This document shows, piece after piece, positions 28,301 to 36,966 of a DNA stretch of 64,000 nt; the first letter of the stretch is position 1; every line of letters starts with the position of its first letter. Source of the DNA: Trichopria drosophilae (Eukaryota > Arthropoda > Insecta > Hymenoptera > Diapriidae); contig CM059585.1 of assembly GCA_030407085.1 (NCBI GenBank), positions 97,372,501 to 97,436,500 on the forward strand, in the 5' to 3' direction. Under the pieces are notes generated by a model. It ran no database searches, was not told where the DNA came from, and saw only the letters and a program-made list of their open reading frames with translations. The translations under genes and the position numbers were made by a program.

Positions 28301-31206
28301 TCAAATTTTGGCTTCCAGGCAGCTGTGGCAAGGCTAAGAAGATCCTGGAATAATATTCCTCCTGACATCAGGAATACCGGTTCCTTAACTAATTTTAAGC
28401 AGTCGATCAAACGTGTTACTCTCGAGCGGTATTTATAAAAATTTATAGAATTTATGTTTTTTATCTTTATTGTATCTCCTCTCACTGTCAGTATTTAATT
28501 GCTAGCGTCTTTTTATTTTTCTCTTCTTCGATTCTATTATTGTTTTGTATTATGCTACCTCTAAGTGCACTCATTATATTTGTATTTTTTTTCATGTAAA
28601 GGCTTAATTAAGCCGTTGATCTAAATAAAAATAAATAAAATTTCTTGTAAATGTGACGATGTTGCATTTGTCGAAATTCAGATGTAGGCCATTTCTTCGG
28701 CTCCAGTCGAGTAAGCTGTTAATATCTTGTTGTAGTAGAGAGGAGTCATGGGGTTGAGATATTTCCTTATAGATCTTGACATCGTTGGCAAAAAGTAAAG
28801 GTGTACTGTTCTTAATGTATTCTGGCAAATCATTAATGAAGATATTAAATAGGACCGGACCTAAGTGGGATCCCTGTGGAACTCCTGAAGGAGCTCGGAT
28901 CGTCTTTGATATTGTTTGCTTATATCTGACATTCAGGGATCTATCAGTCAGATAGGAAGCCAGCCACTTTAATAAATTGTCTCTTATACCCACGAATTCC
29001 AGTTTCTTAATCAATCTCGAATGGTTCACTGTGTCAAAAGCTTTTGAAAAGTCACCGTAAAACACATCCACTTGGTGCCCCTTAGAGAACGATGATATAA
29101 TGGCCTCCTCAAATTGCAGTAAGTTGGTCATAGTTGATTTATTTAGGGAGGAAACCATGCTGGTTTGGAGAGAGGATTGGTAGTAGTTGATTACACAGTC
29201 TTGTTGTTAGTATTGATTCAAATACTTTTGCAAAGCAATTGAGAATGCTGATTGAGACTTCATTTTTCGATCCAGTTTTAAAGATCGGAGTAATAAAGCC
29301 TCGTTTCCATCGTACGGGAAATTCACCCATTTTAAGGGACAGACTAAAAAGGATAAGTAATGGAGTAAGCAGTGTGGATGCACAGGCTTTAATGAATGCT
29401 GATGGAATACCATATTTATTTACTTAATATAAAAATACACGTATAAAAAGGTACAAAATAATAAGTTTAATGCATAAAATCGCTGAGATATTTCTTCACT
29501 TCAAAATCAAGAAGCTTCGAAATAACCGAAATGAATTCGTAGCCCACGCAGCACTTGTACTTCGGTTCGTCAAGATTATTCTCGTCTATAACCGTAATCA
29601 AACCAAGTTCGCACATTGTTGGCAACTGCGTCAATAAAATCACATTCAAATCGACCTTTTCGTCGATAATCGAGCAAAAAATTGCCAACATTCTGTTGTA
29701 CGGAAAGATGCGGGGTCCAGAATGTATATTTAAAATAACTCTCTTTTTAGATCTGGACACTGTCTTTTTTCGTTTGTCGCTTAATTTAACGAAGAGGTTT
29801 TTATCCTCCTTCGGCGGATTATACGACGCTAGGTACGCGGCTATCAATAAATATTTGGCGTAATACGGCAATTCGAAACTAAGCGCCAGCTTCGTTGTAG
29901 ATTCAATCTCCGCAAGTTCTCCTTTCCCTTCGAAATCTTCGCTCGAGACTCTTAAATATAAAACTTCCAAATTTTCCGCGAAGGTATTTCCGATATTCTT
30001 CCACAATGAACTTGTGTCACTTTTTTTTATCTTTCCCGATTCTATCGGTTCGATGTACTTGGCAAAATTTTTGTGCGCCATGTAACGGAGTTCGTTTAAA
30101 TCTCGACAATACCTGAAGTAAACTGATAAATAGAGATTCAAGTAATTTCTGTAAAAGCTATCGTCGTAACCGTCTGGTTTACTGAGCATGAGAAGGTTTT
30201 CCGTTTCTTTAAACGAGTAAGGTGGGAAATGTATTTTTATCGGCTCCGGTAATCCAGTTTTTGGCTTAAACTTTTCGAAAGGAATGTCGCTGACAAATAT
30301 CGAACAAATATTGATGTCCATCCAGGTTAGTTCTCTTAAGCGCATAAATGTGTGTAATATTTTATCATCCATATTTCGTAACCTTTCGCATTTGTCAAAC
30401 ACAATAACGATAGGTGTATCGTCTTCGTAAATATTACGTAGATATGTAAAAAATTCTACAAAGTTGTCGCACTTTTTCTCAATTTTGAAATTATTGTGCG
30501 ACGAAAGGGAATCTCCGGCAAGATCCATAACGATGTGTTCTAACAGTTGCTTAGTGGTAGAATATTCGACACAATTCACGTAACAAACATTGTAATTTAA
30601 ATATTCGAGTAAACTCTCAACTACGAGCGTTTTGCCGGTGGTTGTGTGACCGACGATAAAAATACTGTCAGGCATCGTTTCCCCAGGAGCGAGTAACGAA
30701 TACAAACGCTCCATAACAGAGTCCCTATGCAGGATTTTAGTTTTCAACTTTTTTAAACACTTTTCCATCTTTAAAAGGTACGTGAGTATCGCTAATTTAA
30801 AATTCTGCTTCGATTTTCTTCGTATTACTTAAAATCTATATCCAATTCACTAGACCTGAAAGAGAAAGTTCTCACGGTAGCTGTAAAATCTTTTCGAAGA
30901 TCATATTATCGATTTAAACAAATATTTCGCTAAGTTAAAAACAAATTTCTCTTACCTGGGCAAGGAACATGGCCAAATCATCGAGATTTTTGTTGTATTT
31001 GTCAGGAGTCAAGCGAAAGACATCTAGCGTCGATTTATAATGACGATGTTGCTGAAGAAACTGAAACACAAAAATAACATGAGAATTTTACAATAAGAGG
31101 TCACAAACTTTCAACGTACCTCTTCTTTGTAAGATTCTGGGTCACGTTTGATGAGATTCTGGAGTTGTGGAAGATTATCTGGTAATTGATTATTATGACG
31201 TACCAT
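22387..31206 (-). CDS. SDAD1: SDA1 homologue (SDAD1), ribosome biogenesis, 9 coding exons
   Basis: Reconstructed by joining exons with GT/AG borders: 31206-31120, 31060-30956, 24760-24662, 24593-24078, 24020-23786, 23724-23589, 23527-23212, 23153-22656 and 22587-22387. All phases close, giving 730 residues ending KQKKMK; human SDAD1 is about 690. Visible signatures in order are a start [20 protein letters not shown], then [60 protein letters not shown] [10 protein letters not shown] and a basic tail with [18 protein letters not shown] highly acidic stretch begins exon 8 (about residues 499-545). SDA1 proteins act in the nucle(ol)us in 60S pre-ribosome maturation and export (family knowledge). 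A 5'UTR intron is likely: donor at 31318 after AAG, acceptor before 31231. Intron 2 is 6.2 kb and contains ORC5 and retrotransposons; all other introns are short. No stop or frameshift was seen. Confidence 0.95.
24830..26012 (-). pseudogene. Decayed non-LTR retrotransposon (RT fragment, oldest of three)
   Basis: Read on the minus strand, the remnant begins in the reverse-transcriptase core (GVPQGTILG), followed by a frameshift. It continues with the active-site block [11 protein letters not shown] and a C-terminal part (25574-25092) with [13 protein letters not shown] and [10 protein letters not shown], as in CR1/L2/Jockey-type elements. In-frame stops and a frameshift make it non-functional. 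The 3' end is an AATATC-rich tail next to 24830, only about 70 bases from the SDA1 exon 3 acceptor. No endonuclease domain is present. Confidence 0.75.
26013..26828 (-). pseudogene. 3' part of an interrupted Jockey-like non-LTR element
   Basis: The minus-strand frame around 26821-26234 encodes the post-RT C-terminal region ([40 protein letters not shown]). It ends with an A-rich TAAA tail read as a (TTTA)n run at 26017-26046. Its 5' half lies at 28638-29420. The two halves were separated by the plus-strand element at 26829-28637. Confidence 0.75.
26829..28637 (+). mobile_element. 5'-truncated non-LTR retrotransposon with an open RT frame
   Basis: An open frame runs from the 5' edge to a stop at 28438. 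It encodes most of a reverse transcriptase ([44 protein letters not shown], active site [11 protein letters not shown]) and the C-terminal region ([29 protein letters not shown]). A 200-base 3'UTR follows, ending in an AAATAAA-rich tail. ATTTCTT occurs on both sides (26822-26828 and about 28640-28646), a likely target-site duplication. The endonuclease and ORF1 are missing, so it is dead on arrival. However, about 536 codons stay open, which implies a recent insertion. The family is Jockey/CR1-like. Confidence 0.85.
28638..29420 (-). pseudogene. 5' part of the interrupted Jockey-like non-LTR element
   Basis: Minus-strand reading gives [32 protein letters not shown], a small deletion where ENYRP would be, and [10 protein letters not shown] followed by a frameshift. 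It continues [31 protein letters not shown] and an active-site block [10 protein letters not shown] in which the second aspartate pair is altered (FAND rather than FADD). It stops at CNIVTFTRN, where the plus-strand element inserted. Its 5' end abuts the ORC5 3' end near 29420. Confidence 0.8.
29467..30768 (-). CDS. ORC5: Origin recognition complex subunit 5, intronless, nested in SDA1 intron 2
   Basis: A single open frame of 433 residues, close to the usual 435. It carries a Walker A motif GHTTTGKT at residues 40-47 and a Walker B-like IVIVFDK at 120-126, as expected for the AAA+ domain. ORC5-specific blocks follow: FVNCVE-like [48 protein letters not shown] (about 300-318) and a C-terminal winged-helix region ending [13 protein letters not shown]5 is an ATP-binding subunit of the complex that loads MCM helicase at replication origins. 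The gene lies on the same strand as SDA1, 187 bases after the donor of SDA1 exon 2. A good acceptor (pyrimidine tract then CAG, AG at 30857-30856) lies about 90 bases before the ATG, so a spliced 5'UTR is possible. An AATAAA at 29420-29415 lies 47 bases past the stop, at the junction with a retrotransposon. The lack of introns would fit a retrogene or an intronless ancestor; it looks functional, with no break. Confidence 0.95.
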   Translation of the reverse strand: MEKCLKKLKTKILHRDSVMERLYSLLAPGETMPDSIFIVGHTTTGKTLVVESLLEYLNYNVCYVNCVEYSTTKQLLEHIVMDLAGDSLSSHNNFKIEKKCDNFVEFFTYLRNIYEDDTPIVIVFDKCERLRNMDDKILHTFMRLRELTWMDINICSIFVSDIPFEKFKPKTGLPEPIKIHFPPYSFKETENLLMLSKPDGYDDSFYRNYLNLYLSVYFRYCRDLNELRYMAHKNFAKYIEPIESGKIKKSDTSSLWKNIGNTFAENLEVLYLRVSSEDFEGKGELAEIESTTKLALSFELPYYAKYLLIAAYLASYNPPKEDKNLFVKLSDKRKKTVSRSKKRVILNIHSGPRIFPYNRMLAIFCSIIDEKVDLNVILLTQLPTMCELGLITVIDENNLDEPKYKCCVGYEFISVISKLLDFEVKKYLSDFMH

Positions 31207-31230
31207 TATGCTACAACAGTTTTAAATAAA

Positions 31231-31319
31231 TCTGTAATAAAACACGTATGTTTATTAATTTGAAAAAAGTTTTTTCAAATAAAAAATATTTTTGAGGTTA
31301 ATAGTAGGAAATGTTTACC
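31231..31319 (-). other. Predicted 5'UTR intron of SDA1
   Basis: Donor AAG|GTAAAC (GT at 31318-31317) and an acceptor with pyrimidine-rich TTTTATTACAG (AG at 31233-31232) bracket about 87 bases. This leaves a 25-base UTR piece before the SDA1 ATG at 31206. The upstream UTR exon would contain the GCCGCTATTGCGG stretch near 31335-31350. Confidence 0.5.
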
Positions 31320-31702
31320 TTGTGGTGTTTTTTTACCGCAATAGCGGCTTTTAACGTGCAAGTTGTACTGTAAAAATAATGTTCTTTTTAATTACCAAAA
31401 ATATTTCAAACAGATATTTTGTATTTTGGACCAAAATGCCAAAATACAACAACACGAGGTTTTCACGCGGCAAAAATTTCACGGCGCCAAACTCCCACTC
31501 TTTAGAATTTCATCAACCAATGGCATCAAGTTTTTCCGTTCAATCCAATTTGGTTTATACATACAAACAGAAATAAAATGGATTGAAATCTGAACAGTTG
31601 TGAATTGGAAATAATTACATAACAGCATAAATTTGAAGGAACTGAGTAAATGAAATAACTTCTCAACCGAATTTTAATCATTGTTCAGTGGGATAGCAAA
31701 TT

Positions 31703-32166
31703 ACAGTTGGACCTCTATTATTCTAATTACAGTAGGACCTCTCTTATTCTAATTAGTAAAGTTTTTCAAGATGGCGCCGACCTCTCTTATTCTAATTTTC
31801 CCCTTACCCCCACTTACTTTGCTTGCGAGTTTGTGATTCGTGGACAATATTTTTTGTTGACTTTTCGTGTGATAGTGGGAGAAGACTTGTGGGGGAACAA
31901 TTAGAATAAGAATGGCAATTTCAATAAGAGAGGTTCGAATAAGAGAGGTCCTATTCTAGAAAAGTTTTTCAAGATGGCGCCGACCTCTCTTATTCTAATT
32001 TTCCCCTTACCCCCACTTACTTTGCTTCCGAGTTTGTGATTCGTGGACAATATTTTTTGTTGACTTTTCGTGTGATAGTGGGAGAAGACTTGTGGGGGGA
32101 ACGATTACAATAAGAGAGGCTGGACAATTAGAATAAGAGAGGTTCGAATAAGGGAGGTCCTACTGT
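31703..32166. mobile_element. pogo/Tigger-like MITE with internal duplication
   Basis: The ends are CAGTAGGACCTCTCTTATTC (from about 31730, with a diverged copy from 31704) and the inverted GAATAAGGGAGGTCCTACTG, flanked by TA. Inside, a unit starting GTTTTTCAAGATGGCGCCGA (31761 and 31963) is duplicated in tandem with period 202. CAG...CTG ends and TA flanks fit Tc1/mariner-pogo elements. No transposase was seen. Confidence 0.75.
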
Positions 32167-32261
32167 ACTTGAAAAATTAAGTGTGAAAATTGATATTTTT
32201 ACTTTATCTTACACATTAATGATGTTTTTGACTTAAAAATAAATGGTACGCTATTAGCCCT

Positions 32262-32350
32262 TGTGAAAAAATAATAAAATTTGCTGAAACGATCAATTAA
32301 GCCAAATTTTGCTGAAATTCGATCTGAATTAATATCGAAATTGGGACTCC
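32262..32350. repeat. Fragment of the TACCCTCGTGG element
   Basis: About 88 bases (CTGAAATTCGATCTGAATTA, ATCGAAATTGGGACTCCATT) match the left part of the 34037-35073 element at 34067-34158 with few differences. The TIRs are absent. Confidence 0.7.
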
Positions 32351-32756
32351 ATTTCAGCATAATTACTTTAACTTGAATGTTCTGGACCAGATGAAGTGTT
32401 ATTTTTTAATTTTGTAATTATTCTTGATATCTCTTCTTTATTTGTTGGTTTCAAAAATAATGTTTTATTATTATTTTAATTAATATTACGCAGCATAAGA
32501 CTCGTTTTTATTTTATATTTAAGTTTCTTAAATAATTTTCATTCTTCTATCTGCTTAAATCTTAAAAGTAAACTTTGTTTAATCAATAATAGTACATGCA
32601 CAATCGATACGAGTGTCGCCGGAGATGTGCAAAACGTGACAAAATTTTGCTCCGATCTTTAAATATTACAAACAACTTTTCAGATAATGTTATTTATGGA
32701 AATATTTTTAACTTAATGGCCATCGAGTAAGTGATTGTGGGTAAATTCTGTGACTT

Positions 32757-32875
32757 GGAAGTATTTAAAAATAAATCCAGAAATTTTGATTTGAATAGGT
32801 TAGAGATATGACACATTTAGGTCCTCTAACCTACCATTTAATTTGAAACTTCTGCATTTATTTTTAAATACTTCC
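32757..32875. repeat. Hairpin element, about 120 bases
   Basis: GGAAGTATTTAAAAATAAAT...AGGTTAGAG is matched by inverted CTCTAACCTACC...ATTTATTTTTAAATACTTCC with an 18-base loop. Confidence 0.7.
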
Positions 32876-33419
32876 CAGCAATAGCATTTATCTATAATCA
32901 GTCACACGGTGTCCAATAAGTTATACGAAAAGTTTATAATTCTTAAAGATCAGCTCAAAATTCTCACTTTTTGTCCACCTACATTCATGCTTGAAGGTCC
33001 TTAAAATATCTGTATTACTATCGGTATGAAATATGATAAAATTGTACTGAAGCTTGAAAAATATTCTTCCCATTTTGTCGTTAAATGTTACATTCAATAA
33101 TGCTAAGACACAATTGTATATTTGGTAAGATTAAGGAATAGGTATATGGATTCTGGTTATAAATTACACAGTAGCTGTAATTTTACAAAATTGTATTAAT
33201 TTATTCACTGATGAATACACAATAATCTTTGAACTTTGTCCATGGCGACCACATTATCTGCATTCGTTAATTATTACATACAAAATCACTGTAATACTGA
33301 TCCAGAAAATCGTCAACTCCGATATATATCAAATGAACGATGTTCCAGAAAAGAACGCACTGATGTACTATCAGGATCGCAGTAAAGTCTGTATCACTGG
33401 AGTCGTCTTGTTTTATTCG

Positions 33420-33704
33420 CTAGTTTCCATTGGGGTTCGTATTCTGTATCAAAGTTATGTTGTCACCTTTCAGCATAATTCGACCAAGCTGTTTTCGGTT
33501 TTTCGTCTTTACGTGATATTCTTCGGCATCATCCAAAACCAAGTTCATGTATTCGTCGAATCCAACGATGTGACCTTCGATTTTTAGGCTGATGTTCTCG
33601 AACAACCACACTTGAACCCGAGAACGATTTTGGAGGTAACGAAATATAAGGTTAATAGGTTGCACCATAACCTTCTGCACTTTCGGTGGTCCTTTGTATG
33701 CCAT
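33420..33704 (-). CDS. SNRPE: Small nuclear ribonucleoprotein E (SmE)
   Basis: An intact intronless frame of 94 residues, nearly colinear with human SNRPE (92). It begins [20 protein letters not shown] and carries the Sm1 fold ([19 protein letters not shown]) and the Sm2-containing block [15 protein letters not shown]...[12 protein letters not shown]. SmE is one of seven proteins of the heteroheptameric Sm ring on U1, U2, U4 and U5 snRNA, needed for snRNP assembly and splicing. The ATG at 33704 matches the conserved family start. An AATAAA (33417-33412) begins only two bases after the stop codon, so it is either a very short 3'UTR signal or a coincidence. The next gene upstream on the + side is more than 7 kb away, and SDA1 lies downstream on the same strand. 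Confidence 0.97.
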   Translation of the reverse strand: MAYKGPPKVQKVMVQPINLIFRYLQNRSRVQVWLFENISLKIEGHIVGFDEYMNLVLDDAEEYHVKTKNRKQLGRIMLKGDNITLIQNTNPNGN

Positions 33705-34036
33705 TTTTTATGATAAATATTTTCTACGTGCAGAAAATGTAAACGATGTATTTCATCAGTGGCGTGTGTCTTGTTTATTGAAAGCAATGCAACCGGCTCG
33801 GTGGCGGAAAACCGGCAACACAGCGTTGCCAGATGCATTTCCTCACAATATCTCTATGCTTTATCCCTAGGACCACCGTAGTCCCCGTAGTCGGCATAAA
33901 TAGTAATATAGGGATATTTACCAACTCCATAATTCACTAGAACCTTCGCGCTAGTGAAACTGTCGGGACAGCGGTTATTTTTTTCTCTCGCACTAGTAAA
34001 CTAACAAATTTTTACGATTCTCACAGATTTGAAAAA

Positions 34037-35073
34037 TTACCCTCGTGGAAAAATATTGCTAAAAAAATAATGAAATTTGTTGAAACGATGAATTAAGCTA
34101 AATTTTGCTGAAATTCAATCTGAATTAATATCGAAATTGGGACTCCATTTCAGTATGTTAGTTTAGATATTTTCAGACAAATTCAGAATAAGTTTCAGTA
34201 AAATGTTATTGAAAATTGCTAAAATTACATAGACGTGTTAAAAACATACTGAAAAGTTAATGAAAGAACCTACATTTTACTGAAATAGATAGAAGCCACA
34301 ATCCAAATTTAGAGCCTATTTTTTTGTAACTTTCATGTATTTTCAGAAAATTTTAACAAATCGTTTTTCGCACAAATACTGAAAGTTACTGAATTTTTCT
34401 AAATTTCTCTAAAAATATTCTATAACAATCAGTAATTTGTTATTACATTTTTTTAGAGAATTTCATGTATTTTTAGCACTATTCAAAAACTTTGTATAAT
34501 GTTCTTAGGAAATGATTAATAATTACAAATTTATCCCTCATATGTTTCCAAAAAACTGTTAATAATACAGATTTCATATTCGAAATTGGAACTTGTATAA
34601 AATAATACTCGGGTATTTATACCGAGTGAAATAATACAGCAATATGTACCTTGCTGATGAAAAATCAGTATTATTAAGAGATTTTCAGTATTTTTCAATA
34701 AAAGATACATTAGAATTTTCAGTAGAATTCAGGAAAATATCAGCTTATTTCAGAAAACTACATTTTGATAAAATAAGCTGAAATTTCCGAACGTTTCTAG
34801 TGGAGTGGTTTTTATATTAATTGAGTGTAATTCAGGGAAATTCAGAACAATTTTAGTATTTTTCAGAGAAATATTTTAGTAACATTCATATAAATATTTC
34901 AGTAACATTCAGATAAATATTCAGTATATTTCAGCAATATTACTACAATTTGCTGAAAGTCTCTGAAATATCCTAAATATTCTAGTCCCAATTTCGATAT
35001 TGAATCAGTATTTTTTAGAGATTTTCAGGAACACATTTTCAGTACATTTCAGTAATATTTTTCCACGAGGGTA
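34037..35073. mobile_element. Non-autonomous element with TACCCTCGTGGAAAAATATT ends
   Basis: Perfect inverted ends of about 20 bases bound 1037 bases of noncoding DNA packed with TTTCAG and CAGTATTTTTCAG variants. A partial copy lies at 32262-32350. It sits just upstream of the SmE promoter region. Confidence 0.8.
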
Positions 35074-35139
35074 CTGCTTTTCTTTTACAGTGTGGGGTAA
35101 ATACATAAATACACATAGAACTTTACGACATGTATACGT

Positions 35140-35819
35140 ACAGTAGACCCCCGGTCGTCCCTTACCCGTACATTCCCCTGTATCCGTACGACGCCATCCT
35201 CCGTTATCGGTAGAAAAAGCTCTCCTTCACTACTGAAAAAATCCAGGTGGGTTTTTCCACATGGTCTGACCACGTGGTCTGGATCTAGTAGTTTTGGCCC
35301 ATTTGACCAGGTCGAGACGGTCGGGGTAAATTATTTTCAAGTTCATAGATTGAATAAATATTATGAATATCACATAAATTTTAATAAAAAGCAAATAAAA
35401 TATCTATAATAAATCGTCCTTTTAGTTTTTTTGGCTGTTTACATTTATCACATGATAAATCACATGATATGTCATGTGACAATTTTCAGTAGGGTACACA
35501 GTTTTTACCAGGTGGCCACGACCTGAAGGCAAAATCAAACATAGTCTCGAACTGGTCAAATGGGCCAAAACTACCAAGTCGAGACCACGTGAAAAAAAAC
35601 ACCTGGATTTTTTCAGTAGGGTTCTTACTCCCACTCCTTCGCTCTACGGGTTATGTGCACTATGCATGGGTGTGGGTGTGTACGAGACAACGGATTGGTC
35701 AAGGCGTAAAGGTACGTCGCTTGGAAGGGGAAGAATTTCCTCTCCTCTAGTCCCCGGATAACGGGGGTGAGAGGCGGAGCCTCCTCACCACTACGGTTGA
35801 GGGGGGGGGGTCTACTATA
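35140..35819. mobile_element. MITE with GTAGACCCCC ends, interrupted by another element
   Basis: ACAGTAGACCCCCGG on the left and inverted GGGGGGGGGGTCTACTAT on the right mark a pogo-like element. The element at 35229-35622 sits inside it. Confidence 0.65.
35229..35622. mobile_element. Nested element with CTACTGAAAAAATCCAGGTG ends
   Basis: Inverted arms of about 80-90 bases (CTACTGAAAAAATCCAGGTG, GGTTTTTCCAC, CCCATTTGACCAGGTCGAGA) flank an AT-rich spacer. A half copy lies at 38134-38272. Confidence 0.75.
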
Positions 35820-35856
35820 CTCATGTACATAAAATGAGTAAGTTAATGGTTTACTT

Positions 35857-36003
35857 GCCCAGTAAACAAAAAGGAATTGAAAGTGATTCGCCAATTCCAA
35901 AATTGTCGAAAAAGTAACTTAAAGGAATTCAATTTAGTTTCCCTTTGAATTCCTTATTTGACAACTGAATCCCTTTCAATCCCTTTTTATTTACTTTGTA
36001 GGC
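35857..36003. repeat. Hairpin MITE-like element, about 147 bases
   Basis: GCCCAGTAAACAAAAAGGAA on the left pairs with inverted TTTTTATTTACTTTGTAGGC on the right. The inner parts also pair imperfectly (AAAGGAATTCAA / TTGAATTCCTT). Confidence 0.65.
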
Positions 36004-36320
36004 AAATGGGTTCACTAGTACGAGGTTCTAGTATCCCTGCTTAAAAAAGGGGATAGAAAAGGAAAAAAAAGTATTGATTTTCTGCGCGAATCCTATCACT
36101 TTGAATCCTAATTTTGTCACAGTAAGAGAATCCATTCCATTCTTATCCTATCTTTATACGCCATGTACAGTCTAAGTTTATCCATTTTTATCCACATGTA
36201 TCCCACTTACACTTTTATCAATATGAATCCGAAAAATGGATACAAACTGTATCCCCATCAATAAAAATTTCATTCTTATACTTTGTTAGTCTTAAAACGG
36301 ATACGAATGCAATCCTTAAT

Positions 36321-36604
36321 AATCCTATTCCTTTCTGGGTTGCCAGCCCCTGGAATTTAATACTCTTCTATCCCATGAAAGTATACAAATTCTTTACATA
36401 CTAATCCTGATCAACTTTTATTGCCTGAATACTTTTCTATTCAATTAAAGTATTGATATGGAAAGGATTTTTATACTTTAATTGAATAGAAAAGTGTTCA
36501 GGCAACAACAGTTGAACAGGATTAGTATGTAAAGAATTTGTATACTTTCATGGGATAAAAGAGTATTAAATTTCGGGGCTGGCAATCCAGAAAGGAATAG
36601 GGTT
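36321..36604. mobile_element. Near-perfect palindrome, arms about 130 bases
   Basis: Both arms carry CCTATTCCTTTCTGG, AAAGTATACAAATTCTTTAC, ACTAATCCTG and CTTTTCTATTCAATTAAAGT in mirror order around a loop near 36461. Only a few mismatches, so it is young or actively corrected. Confidence 0.8.
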
Positions 36605-36611
36605 ACTAACC

Positions 36612-36966
36612 CAGATAACACATGATATTCACTGTATATTCGAAATTCGTACGAAAATCTCCCGTGAATATGCGTAATATTCTCAGAATATACTCAGAAT
36701 ATCGTAAACAGCATATAACATTTCCTATATTCTAATCATATTCTCAGAATACCGAAAACAGAATATTGTATTTATTTCAAATTTCATATATTCTCAGATA
36801 CCATATGATATTCGCCGCATATTCGAAACTCATATAAAAATCTTCTTTGAATATCCGTAATATTCTCAGAATATACTCAGAATATCATAAACATCATATA
36901 ATATTTTGTATATTCTAAACATATTCTTAAAATATCGAAAAAAATATTATATTTATTTCCAATATC
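36612..36966. repeat. Two tandem copies of a 183-base unit
   Basis: Each unit starts CAGATA.CA.ATGATATTC (36612 and 36795) and contains ATATTCTCAGAATATACTCA. The first begins CCCAGATAACA, close to the CCCAGATAGCA ends of the elements at 44720. Confidence 0.7.
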
